Below are positions 31,541-41,406 of a DNA stretch of 64,000 nucleotides, piece by piece (position 1 is the stretch's first letter; each line of letters starts with the position of its first letter). The notes beneath the pieces are model-generated. The model ran no database searches. It was not told where the DNA came from and saw only the letters and a list, made by a program, of their open reading frames with translations. Origin of the DNA: Picochlorum sp. 'celeri'. Taxonomy: Eukaryota; Chlorophyta; Trebouxiophyceae. The position numbers and the translations under genes were made by a program. The stretch lies in assembly GCA_010909725.1 (NCBI GenBank), contig JAACMV010000030.1, forward strand, positions 434,001 through 498,000. Direction: 5' to 3'.

Positions 31541-32662
31541 ATGGTATATATCCATGTATTCCGATGGCTAGTAGTCACATTATTCGCCATAGTGGCGTCA
31601 TACCCCGTGCTTGGTAGAAGGGATCTCTTGAAGAGGACCAAAAGGGGGAAGGGGGGTTGGACGCTGATATGGCAGGATGAGTTTGACTTTTTCGATACCA
31701 ACAAGTGGGAACATCAATATGAAGATGGTTGCCATATTGGCGTGTGTCAATGGGGCAATAGAGAGCAGGTGAGTGATGGGGAGGCCATGCCTGTAGTGCC
31801 TCCTGCCATGTCTATGCGCCTAGTATGCGATATTCGATTCTAAAACGAGCATGATGTCTTGCAGTCTTGGTACACTGATAAAAATACCATGGTTAATGGA
31901 GGTAGGCTGCGGATTCAAGCGCGAGAAGAAAAGGGGCAGCTGCGTGGGAGGGTCCAGCAAAACTGCTGGGACTATTGTGGACACTTGTGTGCTCAAAAGG
32001 GATTAGTTGGAGACGTCCTTTCTGGGTGCGTCAAAGACTGTGGCGCCCACAGATGTCCTCAGGCCCGCTTTACCTCCTCGAGAATACGAACATTTGGAAA
32101 ATTCAGTATTGCACCCAGTGACACCTACCAGGTGGTCAGGATTGAGGCCAGGATCAAGCTTAGCTCTGGCAAGGGGCTCTGGCCAGCCTTTTGGATGCTA
32201 CCAGAAGAAGGGGCAAGACCAGATTGCTCAGGGTGCGGAAAGTATGGCGAATGGCCTGCGTCCGGTGAGATTGACATCATGGAGACGTTTGGTCAGATGA
32301 AGGGTGTGAATGGGACTCTTCACTTTGGAGGGGTTGGAGCATGGTCTCATCTCACGAGGAGCACAGAGCTCAAGCCTGGATACCACGTATACGCCCTGGA
32401 ATGGGAGAGAGATGAAATCAGATGGTATTTAGATGATGAACAGTACGGTCGCGTTCGTCGAGCGACTATTTCCACTCCTGGGTGGTGGACCACTGGCTCT
32501 GAGACTGGGCCATTCGATGTCAATTTTCACATTCTTCTCAACCTCGCCATTGGCGGAGAGTATACAGGAAATGTATCACCTGACGAGATATCTAGAACCC
32601 TCGAACAAGGCCAAAATACCATGGATGTCGACTTTGTGAGGGTGTATGGCAAGAAACGATGA
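31541..32662 (+). CDS. Secreted GH16 beta-glucanase-like protein 1
   Basis: There are two exons, 31541-31768 and 31865-32662, with a 96-nt intron; spliced length is 341 residues. It opens with a signal peptide (about residues 1-25, ending near VLG), a short basic stretch, then the GH16 jelly roll (WTLIWQDEFDFFDTNKW). The catalytic line is GEIDIMETF, the ExDxxE motif of laminarinase-type GH16, with the nucleophile and acid/base glutamates intact. LWPAFWML and WYLDDEQY are standard. Between the N-terminal strands sits a Cys-rich insertion (NCWDYCGHLC, then GCVKDCGAHRC) that is not part of the usual fold. The likely substrate is a beta-1,3-glucan in the wall or environment. A second GH16 gene follows 237 bp downstream. 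Confidence 0.9.
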
Positions 32663-32899
32663 CCATGAGTCATGTACTGTGTTTATTTGAACATTGATTG
32701 TCGGAACGAACAACCTGAACTGTTACGTCGCTCTCGTTATTATTTTTTTTATTATTATTATTCCTTTTTTAAGACATAATATTCGATATCCATAATCTGC
32801 AGAGCACGCAGAAACAACAAGATTCTCGGCACCACAATGCCGGTATTTTCGATCCACCAGTCAGAGTCCAGAGTCTAGTATCGCATATCTACTACACAG

Positions 32900-34106
32900 A
32901 TGAATTCATTCACAAGAAGAATCAGAATGAGAAGAAACGAGGGTGGCGTGATTGCTTGGGTTTCTATTTTCGGACCATGGTGGTTCTTGTTGGTGTTGTT
33001 GGGGTGTTTGGCACACGTGGCAGAGGCTGAGGAGGTTGTGTCCTGTGACTCATCTGGATGGAAGACGCTTTGGCAGGACGATTTTAATGGGAATGAATTA
33101 AACCCAGATGTATGGAAGTATGAATTGTATGATGCGTGGCAGTATGGGTTTGGGAAATGGGGGAACAAGGAAGTTCAGTTTTATACAAAATCTAATGTCA
33201 AGGTGGAGGATGGGGTTTTGAAGCTGATTGCCGAGTATGAGCCCGACTCGGATCGGTTGTTTCAGTTATGTTGGGATGAGTGTTATCAGCGTTGCGTTGC
33301 TGATGGGAAAGTTGAGGGAACGGATGGGTTTCGGTATGTGCACACTTAACAAGAGACACGGTTGGTTGATTTTTTTTCATGTGTGTTGTTTGCTCTTCAG
33401 GGGTTGCATGGACGGGTGTGGCAACACTGGAAATAGATGTAATAATGTTCGGTCGGTTGGGATAAGCTCTGGGCGGGTGTATACGGCATCTGAGCGCTTT
33501 CAACCCACAGTAGAATACCCAGTGCTTCGAGTGGAGGCAGAGATTCGGGTTCCAGCTGGCTTGGGATTATGGGGGGCATTTTGGATGTTACCGTGGTCCG
33601 AGTATCTAGGTGATGTGGCTCCTGGAGAGGGTATATATGGCCCTTGGCCGGCATCTGGAGAAATTGACGTGATGGAGACGACAAATGATATGGACTTTGT
33701 GAATGGGTCGATTCATTTTGGGGGCCCTCTGGAGGAGGGATTGCACCAAATGATTGTTTCTTCGACTCCGTTGGATCCTCCTGCAACAGAATATCACGTG
33801 TTTGGGGTGGAATGGCATTTTGGATTGATTCGATGGTATGTTGATGGGGTGTATTATGGGCATGCAACAAGTCAGTATGGTCCTCAGTGTGTTTCAGATA
33901 GACAGTGGTTTACGACGGCAGACTGGGGCAGTGAGCACAAGCCTTTTGATCAGCCATTCTATCCGTTGCTTAATTTTGCTGTTGGTGGGTACTATCCAGA
34001 GCAAGCGGCAGGAAGACCAATTAGTGTAGAAGAGTTGCAAGAGACATTAAAGACACCCAAAGTCATGGAAGTGAATTACATTAAAGTATGTGGATTTGAA
34101 ATCTGA
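32900..34106 (+). CDS. Secreted GH16 beta-glucanase-like protein 2
   Basis: There are two exons, 32900-33333 and 33401-34106, with a 67-nt intron; spliced length is 379 residues. A basic start, a strong hydrophobic signal (ending near AEAEE) and the GH16 core WKTLWQDDFNGNELNPDVW follow. Catalysis is intact: GEIDVMETT. There is again a Cys-rich insertion at the same site (LCWDECYQRC, then GCMDGCGNTGNRC), and the single intron cuts that insertion. Intron position differs from gene 1, whose intron lies earlier, after NREQ. Sequence divergence between the two is large, so the duplication is old or the copies arose separately. A role in wall beta-glucan turnover or storage-glucan breakdown is inferred. 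Confidence 0.9.
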
Positions 34107-34142
34107 TACTGTCTACTCAAACAATGTAAGAACACATTGTCA

Positions 34143-37100
34143 TTACGCTCTTCTCGTTGACCGGGTTCTTCTTGTGCGTGTTTGAGGGGCTTGCTCGGTT
34201 GCTGGGGACACAGCCTGTTTTCCCTTTGCAGCCCTTTTTGGTGCATTTTCTTTCGCCTTTTTAGGTGCTGGTTTCGAGTCGTCGCTTGCAGTATTTCTCT
34301 TTTTTCCTCGTTGAGTTGTCTGTTTCGGAGCAACGTTTGCTGCCTTTTTGGCTTCTTTGCAGTCTTGACAGAACCAGTCACCCTTGGGCACACGCTTGCG
34401 GATTGGCTTGCAACAGTGCAAGTGGCATGCATTGTCACACGAATCGCATAGCAAGAGAATGTCTCCATCATTTCCAGTTTTGCAGACATGACAGATATCC
34501 TCTGGTGTGTCCTCATTCTCGCCTTCAGAGTGAGAGTCCTCATGATGTTCCAATGGGGGCATCTCCTCGTCATTGTTGCCGTCATCCATGTCCTTTTCAA
34601 GGTCTCGGTCCTCCTGCTCTTCGTTATCATATATCCATTTTGGCATTTTAATGTCATCCAAGAAGACTTGCATCTCATCTCCATTGGAAACTCTGCGAAC
34701 ACTCTTGCACAGTGTCCTGACAGAACGAGGTGGTCTCTTGTTGATCTTGATTGTTTCTGGAGTCACCATGTCAGGTCTTGCAGCTTCTGGTCTCACAACA
34801 ACAACACTTCCCGCAATTTCAATATTTGTAGAGGGCATTGCAGGTGTATGGCCAACGACAATGACTCTGGATTCCTCTTCCATGGGTGCTTCTTCTTCTT
34901 CCTCCTCGCCCTCTGAAGGGAGGTCTCTCTCTTGGTCTTCCCTAACTTTGATCAGTTCTTTCAGTGTATTCTGCAATTCTATGCGCTTAGCTTTTTCAGC
35001 TTTATATTTTGAGGATAAAATTCTGGCTGTCGCCCTCATTTTGGCGAACCGTTTTGCAGAGCGTCTCAGATGCTTGCCCAAAACCAATGCTTGGGATCTG
35101 TATGCTTTTGCTTGAACCATGACAGTTCTCAACCCATGGGCACTGTGAGATGTCTTCTTTGGAATAACCTTGTTATTGGGTGATGCTTGTTCTTCAGGCA
35201 TGCTGTCTGCCTCGGCACCAAACACAAGTCGAACCTGTGGGTTGTCAGTCTTGAATGTGCTTCCCTTTTCAACAATAGCAATACGAACTCCTGGAGTCTT
35301 CCGTGCAGATTTCTTCACAGATGCTACGCGATCCATTGCGTCAGCCAATTCGTGCACAGCATGGCCAACACTTCTCAATGTTGCAATTTCCTCAGCTCCA
35401 TCCTCCGTTGCTTCGTGGATGTCTCCAATCTCTGACATGGACTTTTCCAAATTCTTCAACGCTTTCACTGCAGATTTTGCTGCAGGAGTCCATCTCATAA
35501 AATCTTCCGGCAACTCGTACTCAATTTTCTCCGATGGAGTTTTCGACTTTTTACTGGCAACTGTGACTGGTGTGAACCTCATGAAATCTTTTGGCAAATC
35601 ATAGGCCATGCCATTTGTCGAACTTGTCTCCTTCTTCGTCGATGCCATGGGAGTAAATCGCATGAATCCTTTTGGCAATTCGTACTCCATATCTTCCAGA
35701 CCACCGCTGGCAGATTTAATGCTCTTCCTACGCTTTGGCTCTGTGAGAGGAGTGAACCTCATAAAGCCCTTGGGCAAATCAAACTCAACACTGCCTTCCT
35801 CCGAATCTTTCCCCTGGATATTCTTAGCAGGGGCTGACATTGGTGTAAATCTCATAAAATCCTTTGGTAGATCAAACTTGACATCTCCATCTTCGTCGGT
35901 AGATGACATGGAGAGCCGTTCGCTCATATCTTTCAAAGAGTGAGCCCCATGAGAAGATTTTCTCTTGGACTTGGTCGTGGACATGGGAGTGAATCTCATA
36001 AATCCTGCAGGAAGCTCAAACTGCACATCGTGTTCCTCAGCAATCTCTCCAAGTTTCGTCGCAAGCGCGTTAAAATCCACCTCAGCTCCCATGTTGTTGA
36101 CTGTGACATGCTTGGCTTCTGTCACAGGTGTAGATGCCGGGGCTTGAGCTCCATTCTGTTGACATCCTGGTGTATTTTCCACGCCAGCGCCATCAAACTC
36201 AAGCTTACTGGATCTCTGCATTGGAGTAACGCTTTTGGCATGAACGTGTTTTACAGACCCAGGGGTATCCTGCACACCCAGGGACTCTTTCTTGCTTTGT
36301 TTTGAGACCACCGTCTCAATGTGTGCTTCCTCTTCCCTCTCATCCTTCTCCATGGTGGCGAATCCCCATTTTGAGAACGCAACAGTATCATCTTCTACAA
36401 GTACACTTTGTTCTCCTTTTGGGACACAGCGAATAGTCATTGTCGCATCACATGCTTGACCTTCTGGTGTGCCAGCCACAAATCTCACACTCTTCCTCTT
36501 TGACTTGGCCACATTCGGGGTCATTACATGTGCCGCATTTTCAGCTGCAACTACAACCCGCTCAAAAATTCTCTGCACCATGTCTGACACCATGCCTGAA
36601 ATCACAGCCATGTCCTCACTGAGGACAGGGTCATCATCACAGGGGCTGTCATCCTCCTCTTCAACATCTTCCTCCATGACATCTGGTGCCTCTACATGCT
36701 CTTCTTCTTTGTGAACATCTGGTGCCTCAACGTGCTCTTCTTCTTTGAGAACATCTGGTGCCTCAACATCTTCTTGCATTGCAACTGGCACCTCTTCAGC
36801 CTTTTCACCAGCATCAGGCAACTTGATGGCATCGTCTTGGCCCTCCTCCTCCTTCTTTTCCTCTTCCATGACATCATCATCAGCAGGAGCAACCATAGCA
36901 TCATGGTGCACCTCTTCAGGAATCCTGTTGATCACACTTGATGCAGCCAAAGGAGACCGCACCTTGTCCACCCGACTCACCCCCTGGAAGTGAAACTCTC
37001 TCGTTCTCCCTTCCAAGAGCACCTCAATCGTATCCTTTGTCTGAAGCACCTTGGACGACAACACCTGTTCCCCATTCAATAAAACAGGCTCCCGACCCAA

Positions 37101-37392
37101 GCTTCTGATACAGACATTCCCATCCTGATTGACATACACTTCCAAGTGTCTCCGTGACACTTCTTTGTTAACAATCCTAATATCACATGCTTGATCCCTG
37201 CATTCATGATACAGAAAGAGGAGATGAAATCGCATCCGACCGGACCAACCACCTCGTAACCGTCTCGACCCATCGAGAGATTCGCACGTGACCGACATAC
37301 CTTCCGATCAGAACACTCTCCTTCTCAATAGGATACTCTAATTGAGATTTACCATTCTTATTTGGAATCAGCAGCGTTCCATACAGAACCAT
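34143..37392 (-). CDS. FHA - MRFTP repeat - PHD finger chromatin protein
   Basis: Exon 1 is 37392-37301 and exon 2 is 37197-34143, with a 103-nt intron in the FHA domain; spliced length is 1048 residues. The FHA domain (about residues 1-95) has ESVLIGRDQACDIRI and VSRRHLEVYV, the phosphothreonine-binding Arg and Ser-Arg-Arg-His. A long acidic region includes a repeated EEEHVEAPDV. Six copies of an [FY][DE]LPxxFMR[FW]TP unit lie at about residues 425-605. A coiled-coil stretch and another acidic region follow. A C4HC3 PHD finger (CHVCKTGNDGDILLLCDSC to WFCQDC) is at about 930-982, and the tail is Lys/Arg-rich with AT-hook-like basic clusters. N-terminal FHA with TP-rich repeats recalls Ki-67, but PHD is not part of Ki-67. 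It is probably nuclear and CDK-regulated. Confidence 0.8.
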
Positions 37393-37803
37393 GGTGAACA
37401 ATGGTCGGTACCGGTCTCAATGAAATTGGATTTGGACTCGTTCACTCTTGTACTCAGAGACTAGAATATCCTATGTATAGAACACATGTACAATATAATT
37501 ATACATAGATCTGGACCATGGCGATTGATGTTGCATGGATCCATGTGTATGTCGTCATGACATTGGGGTTCAACGTAACGAACCCCATCAGGCACGGGCT
37601 TTGACCGACCTCACTTCTTTTTAAAAAGAGTATGTGTGACATTCTCACAGTACACATGTACAAGGAGTAGAATAGAATAGAATGACGGAGAAGAGGAATC
37701 TATATATGTATGGACAAATGTCTTCTCTCTCTCTCTTTTGCTCATTTTTCCAACACTGAGCATGCATCATGTACTGCTGTTGAGGCCTTGCGCCCACAGA
37801 AAA
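37393..37803. other. Intergenic region with a hairpin and T-run
   Basis: These 411 bases lie between the FHA-PHD start and the RINGv stop. A perfect 8-bp hairpin TGGGGTTC/GAACCCCA (37564-37587) is followed 30 bases later by the palindrome CTTTTTAAAAAG (37617-37628), whose T5 could end a Pol III transcript. No tRNA or known snRNA is recognised. Confidence 0.45.
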
Positions 37804-38634
37804 TCAAGGGCGGGCTTGGTGTCCCAACATATCTAGCAAGGATCGCACTTTTCTGCTTAATCCTGATAATCTTCTCTTCGATGCTGATGGACCTGATGAT
37901 GTATTATCCCGAATATCCACCGATGTTGGCCTGTCCTGTTGCTGCATACCACCAGGCATGGACACATGCCTCTGCAATGGCTGCTCTGGGGTGGCTGGTT
38001 GATAAACCCCACACGGCCTGCTATCGCCATAGGAGGCGTATTCGACGCCCTCAGGCTCTTCAATACCCTCACTTCGCATCTCCCTATCAAAGTTCACTGG
38101 CAATGAACTGGTCCTGATTGGACCATGATATGGCTGATGGTGATCTGTCCCCCCAGGGGAAGAAGCTCTGCGTGCAGCAGACAGCGCAGCACAGTGCACT
38201 GCAGCATCATATGCACCAGCACCTTGTAAAGTAAGCAATGATCCCAGTTCAGGAACTGTAGGCTCGTCACATGTAAACGTGATGTTCAATTCAGAGTCCT
38301 CTGGGAGATCAAACGCCCTTCTAATTGCCTCTGTAAACTTGGCATACCCATCTGGTCCTGGCTCAACCTCAAAGCTGTATGTCCTTCCATCAAAATTGAC
38401 ATTCATAATAGCTGGAGGAGTCTCGTCGGCAGCAGCCGCTGGAGTCAGAGCCTTCTTCCAATCGGGAAGTGCCGTGTCACAAAATTCACAGTGGGTCTCT
38501 CTACGTGTCCCAGCAGACTGAAGCTGCCACCGCGCAAGGCAACGCTTGTGCGCTGTTCTAGGACATTTACACGGGTATATAAGTTCACCTCCGATGTCAA
38601 GGCATATCCAACACAATGGAGCGTCGTCCTGCAT
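37804..38634 (-). CDS. RINGv (RING-CH) E3 ligase-like protein
   Basis: The protein has 276 residues and one exon. The N-terminus is a RING-CH domain: CWICLD, YPCKCPRTAHKRCLARW, then THCEFCDTALP, with the C4HC3 order typical of MARCH-type ligases. A PB1/ubiquitin-like stretch follows (about residues 75-125, IMNVNFDGRTYSFEVEPGPDGYAKF). The remainder is Ser/Gly/Pro-rich and disordered. There are no transmembrane helices, unlike animal MARCH proteins, so it is probably cytosolic. The RINGv plus PB1-like layout occurs in plant and algal proteins without a known target. The start is the ATG just before the RING. Confidence 0.75.
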   Translation of the reverse strand: MQDDAPLCWICLDIGGELIYPCKCPRTAHKRCLARWQLQSAGTRRETHCEFCDTALPDWKKALTPAAAADETPPAIMNVNFDGRTYSFEVEPGPDGYAKFTEAIRRAFDLPEDSELNITFTCDEPTVPELGSLLTLQGAGAYDAAVHCAALSAARRASSPGGTDHHQPYHGPIRTSSLPVNFDREMRSEGIEEPEGVEYASYGDSRPCGVYQPATPEQPLQRHVSMPGGMQQQDRPTSVDIRDNTSSGPSASKRRLSGLSRKVRSLLDMLGHQARP

Positions 38635-39596
38635 ACCGCAATGTTGTCAATGAATAATGTGTATTCAATCCAGTCCCTACACCTAGCAACTATCTCCTAA
38701 CGAGCTAACTCAAACATTGCTGAATCAAATAAAATATATATGCAGTGTGTGTGTTCTTTGTGCTGCGATATGGAATATATCTCTTCGAGACAGAATGGAA
38801 GGGGGGGAATTCCGATGTGACCCCTCAGTGGGTGTCTGTCCCCCGAGAGTCTTGGGACGTGACACCCACCCATCCAAGCCCTGCTCTGATGGACACCGTC
38901 TTGGTCGGACCAACACACACCCACCCCCGGGTGAATCCATCGCAAAGGATCAACACATTGGTCTTCAATACTCTTCATCCCTTGACTGCGATATATTTCA
39001 CCCCCACCCATCTCGGTATTTTGCCAGGTGGACCCCAACCCGACCTCCACCTGGCAAGGGTACCCTCTCCGCCATGCTCCAGACAACCACGCACCTCACT
39101 CCCGACACTAGGGCCAGCCATGGCCATGTATTTCACGATATTATGTATAAATGTATAAATCAGAATGATATCGGATCAAGCAGACGCTGCCTCGTGGAGG
39201 ACAGGCACTTGCGTTTGAAATGCCCGTCTCTCGACCTCGCTCCCGTGCGTCTGTGCTGACGTGGGCACCGCAACCTATCGCTGAACAGGCTGTGCAATAT
39301 ATTTCTAAACTTCTATAAATCAACGAGTTTGGGTACTATCGGAGGATTGATGCTGAGAGGTTTTTGTCATGTTCCGAGAATGTGTCCAATCTAGAGTGGA
39401 CCGATCCAGATGGATCGCCAATTAGTATCGGTACAGACCATGGTACGATGGGAGGATCCAATCGATGCCATCTTCCACAGAAGTGTCCCATCAACGCATG
39501 ATTTCATCGGAAGCATATGCACAGGTGTCGACGATGGGCGCAACACATGTGTGCCCTGCACAGGACATCGAGAATAAAGAATAATTATACAATTAG
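38635..39596. other. Long non-coding gap with clustered hairpins (possible structured RNA)
   Basis: These 962 bases carry only overlapping frames with biased Pro/His/Thr composition and no family resemblance. Perfect inverted repeats cluster: GTGGGTGTC/GACACCCAC with an inner GTCCC/GGGAC (38828-38869), TTGGTC/GACCAA (38901-38913), and TTGCCAGGTGG/CCACCTGGCAA (39021-39057). Base composition is richer in C than its flanks on the plus strand. It could be a structured non-coding RNA, a decayed mobile element or the CBM48-gene promoter. I could not match it to U snRNAs, SRP, RNase P or telomerase RNA by eye. Confidence 0.4.
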
Positions 39597-41081
39597 ATGG
39601 TTGTATTCAACTCATATGCGTCTGTGCCTGTGCAGCGAGCACGCGTCTTGTGTCGTACGTCGTCTGTGGGATCCAGTGGTTCAACGGCACCACAAGAGCG
39701 CGAAAGACTCGTGGATAATACGAGGTCTGCTCATTCGCAACGGGTAGATAATACCATATATGAAAAGGGTTTATCGACAGCTACTGTGACAGTGGGTGAT
39801 ATATTGCGAGGAGGTCTGTCTCAACAGCAGCAGCAGAATGCCTCTGCTGCTGTTTCAACGTCTTCGCGGCAGGATGGGACCATGGACATCACGCGATCGT
39901 TACATGGATGGAAGAAATGGTCTGTGAATGTGTTTGGGAGTCATTTGAATCATGATGCGAAGAGCCATGGGCGAGCTGCTCACGAGAGGCAGTGGAAGTT
40001 TTTGCGGGAGGCAAGAATGTGTTCCAGGAAGGATCCAGTGCCCCTTCTCAGAGCGAGCAGTAGCTCGTCTTCCGATGCGAGCGACACCGAGATGGACATG
40101 GCGTCCAAGATGACACAAGTGTTGAGCTGGTTGTATATCGCAAAGGGGCGTGTTGTAGGTGATCAGCTTGAAGACCTTGCTGGTAGGTATGCCTATGAGC
40201 GGATTCATGTGATTGATGTATCTGCCATGGAATCGACGGAGACTATTGCGGCGGGGGTGTGTTGGATGGGAGCTTCACGGCTTCCATCTGGACCTGTATG
40301 TATAGCAGCGTATTTGAATCGACTGAAACATCGGTTTACACAGAGGTATAATGATGGACATTCTATTGTTATTGTCACCTATGATGCCTCCACATCGTAC
40401 ATGACACTGCACTCTCTCGCGCTCTTCTTCTTCATGTATTGTGGACTGAATCAAAGGGATTCTCGTACCTTGGCGGCCACGTTGGTGGAAAAGCAAGTAC
40501 CTCCTGCTACAATCATTGAATCTGGGGTGGAGGAATTGGCGCTTGTGGGGTTGGGATGGATCCAACGGGTGATTGTAGAATGGCCGTATTATGCCGCATC
40601 TGCGGTGAATATAGCCGGTGATATAGTCGGTGGGTGGCACGTGACCAAACGATTACATCGAGATGAAGCACACTCCAGATGGAGGCTGCAACTGTGGGGA
40701 TTGCCTCCTGGCAACTACTCGTTCAAAATGATTGTTGATGGTGAATGGTGCGTTGATCTCTCCAAACCGTCGACGGTAGATGAATGGGGAAATAGCAATA
40801 ATACTGTGTCTGTTCTATCCTGTGCTGGAGCCTTGCCGGAAAGCCGTGTGCATGGCGATGGCATGGCAGTCTCACCAGCCATGCTGGAGGAGTATCCAGA
40901 GAGCACGACAACTGAAGGTGATGATGATGATGGTAGTAGTGATAACGAGTTCAGTCTGGATTTGAACCAAACAGCGAGTTCGTCGCATGTTTATTCGGCC
41001 GAAGAGAGGCTGAGATTGGCTCGATTTGGCGCAAGTATATTGTCCTACTATAAAAAGATTTCCCATCCTGCATCTTCTTGA
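39597..41081 (+). CDS. SEX4/LSF-like protein: degenerate dual-specificity phosphatase plus CBM48
   Basis: The protein has 494 residues and one exon. A transit-peptide-like N-terminus (Ser/Arg-rich, few acids) leads to a region (about residues 178-320) laid out like the starch phosphatases SEX4/LSF, with LSWLYIAKGRVVGDQ and IVIVTYDASTSYMTLH. In an active enzyme the latter would carry HCxxGxxR, and here both Cys and Arg are missing. A CBM48/AMPK-type glycogen-binding module follows at about 330-406 (WRLQLWGLPPGNYSFKMIVDGEWCVD). The C-terminus is acidic, then helical. Plant SEX4 and LSF2 remove phosphate from starch, while LSF1 is a non-catalytic scaffold. This copy is most likely a starch-binding scaffold in the plastid. 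The phosphatase relation is inferred from position and weak resemblance; the CBM48 is clear. Confidence 0.68.
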   Translation: MVVFNSYASVPVQRARVLCRTSSVGSSGSTAPQERERLVDNTRSAHSQRVDNTIYEKGLSTATVTVGDILRGGLSQQQQQNASAAVSTSSRQDGTMDITRSLHGWKKWSVNVFGSHLNHDAKSHGRAAHERQWKFLREARMCSRKDPVPLLRASSSSSSDASDTEMDMASKMTQVLSWLYIAKGRVVGDQLEDLAGRYAYERIHVIDVSAMESTETIAAGVCWMGASRLPSGPVCIAAYLNRLKHRFTQRYNDGHSIVIVTYDASTSYMTLHSLALFFFMYCGLNQRDSRTLAATLVEKQVPPATIIESGVEELALVGLGWIQRVIVEWPYYAASAVNIAGDIVGGWHVTKRLHRDEAHSRWRLQLWGLPPGNYSFKMIVDGEWCVDLSKPSTVDEWGNSNNTVSVLSCAGALPESRVHGDGMAVSPAMLEEYPESTTTEGDDDDGSSDNEFSLDLNQTASSSHVYSAEERLRLARFGASILSYYKKISHPASS

Positions 41082-41406
41082 TGATGGTAAACATCATTGT
41101 TTGTCTGGTGTTGTGTCGAATGACGAGGATGGGTATACAATTTTCCAAAGAGAGATCGTGGATATATGGACATCCCTCTCTATTGGATTGCGCGTGGCTT
41201 CTGACCAATCAGCCAAGAACCTTGGTTGGTGGCTACCTTGAAGTTTGAGGAAGTTTCCTCTCGAGGCATCCAAGGGATATCTTATCATGCTGTATACTAT
41301 GCGCATTTCAAGATGAATAAATGACAAAAAAATACAATTCTTTCGACGCACTCGAATTTTTTCTTGTAAACATCGTTCATGCAAAAGTGTGTGTGATCGC
41401 TCAGTC

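Noticed and set aside
34143..37392. Direct assignment as Ki-67
   Set aside because: FHA and phospho-repeats are suggestive, but there is no LR domain or PP1 RVxF motif seen, and the PHD finger is foreign to Ki-67.
38717..39259. Long overlapping reading frames as a possible gene
   Set aside because: Three frames are open on both strands at once with Pro/His/Thr-rich, family-less products; this reflects base composition and hairpins rather than coding.
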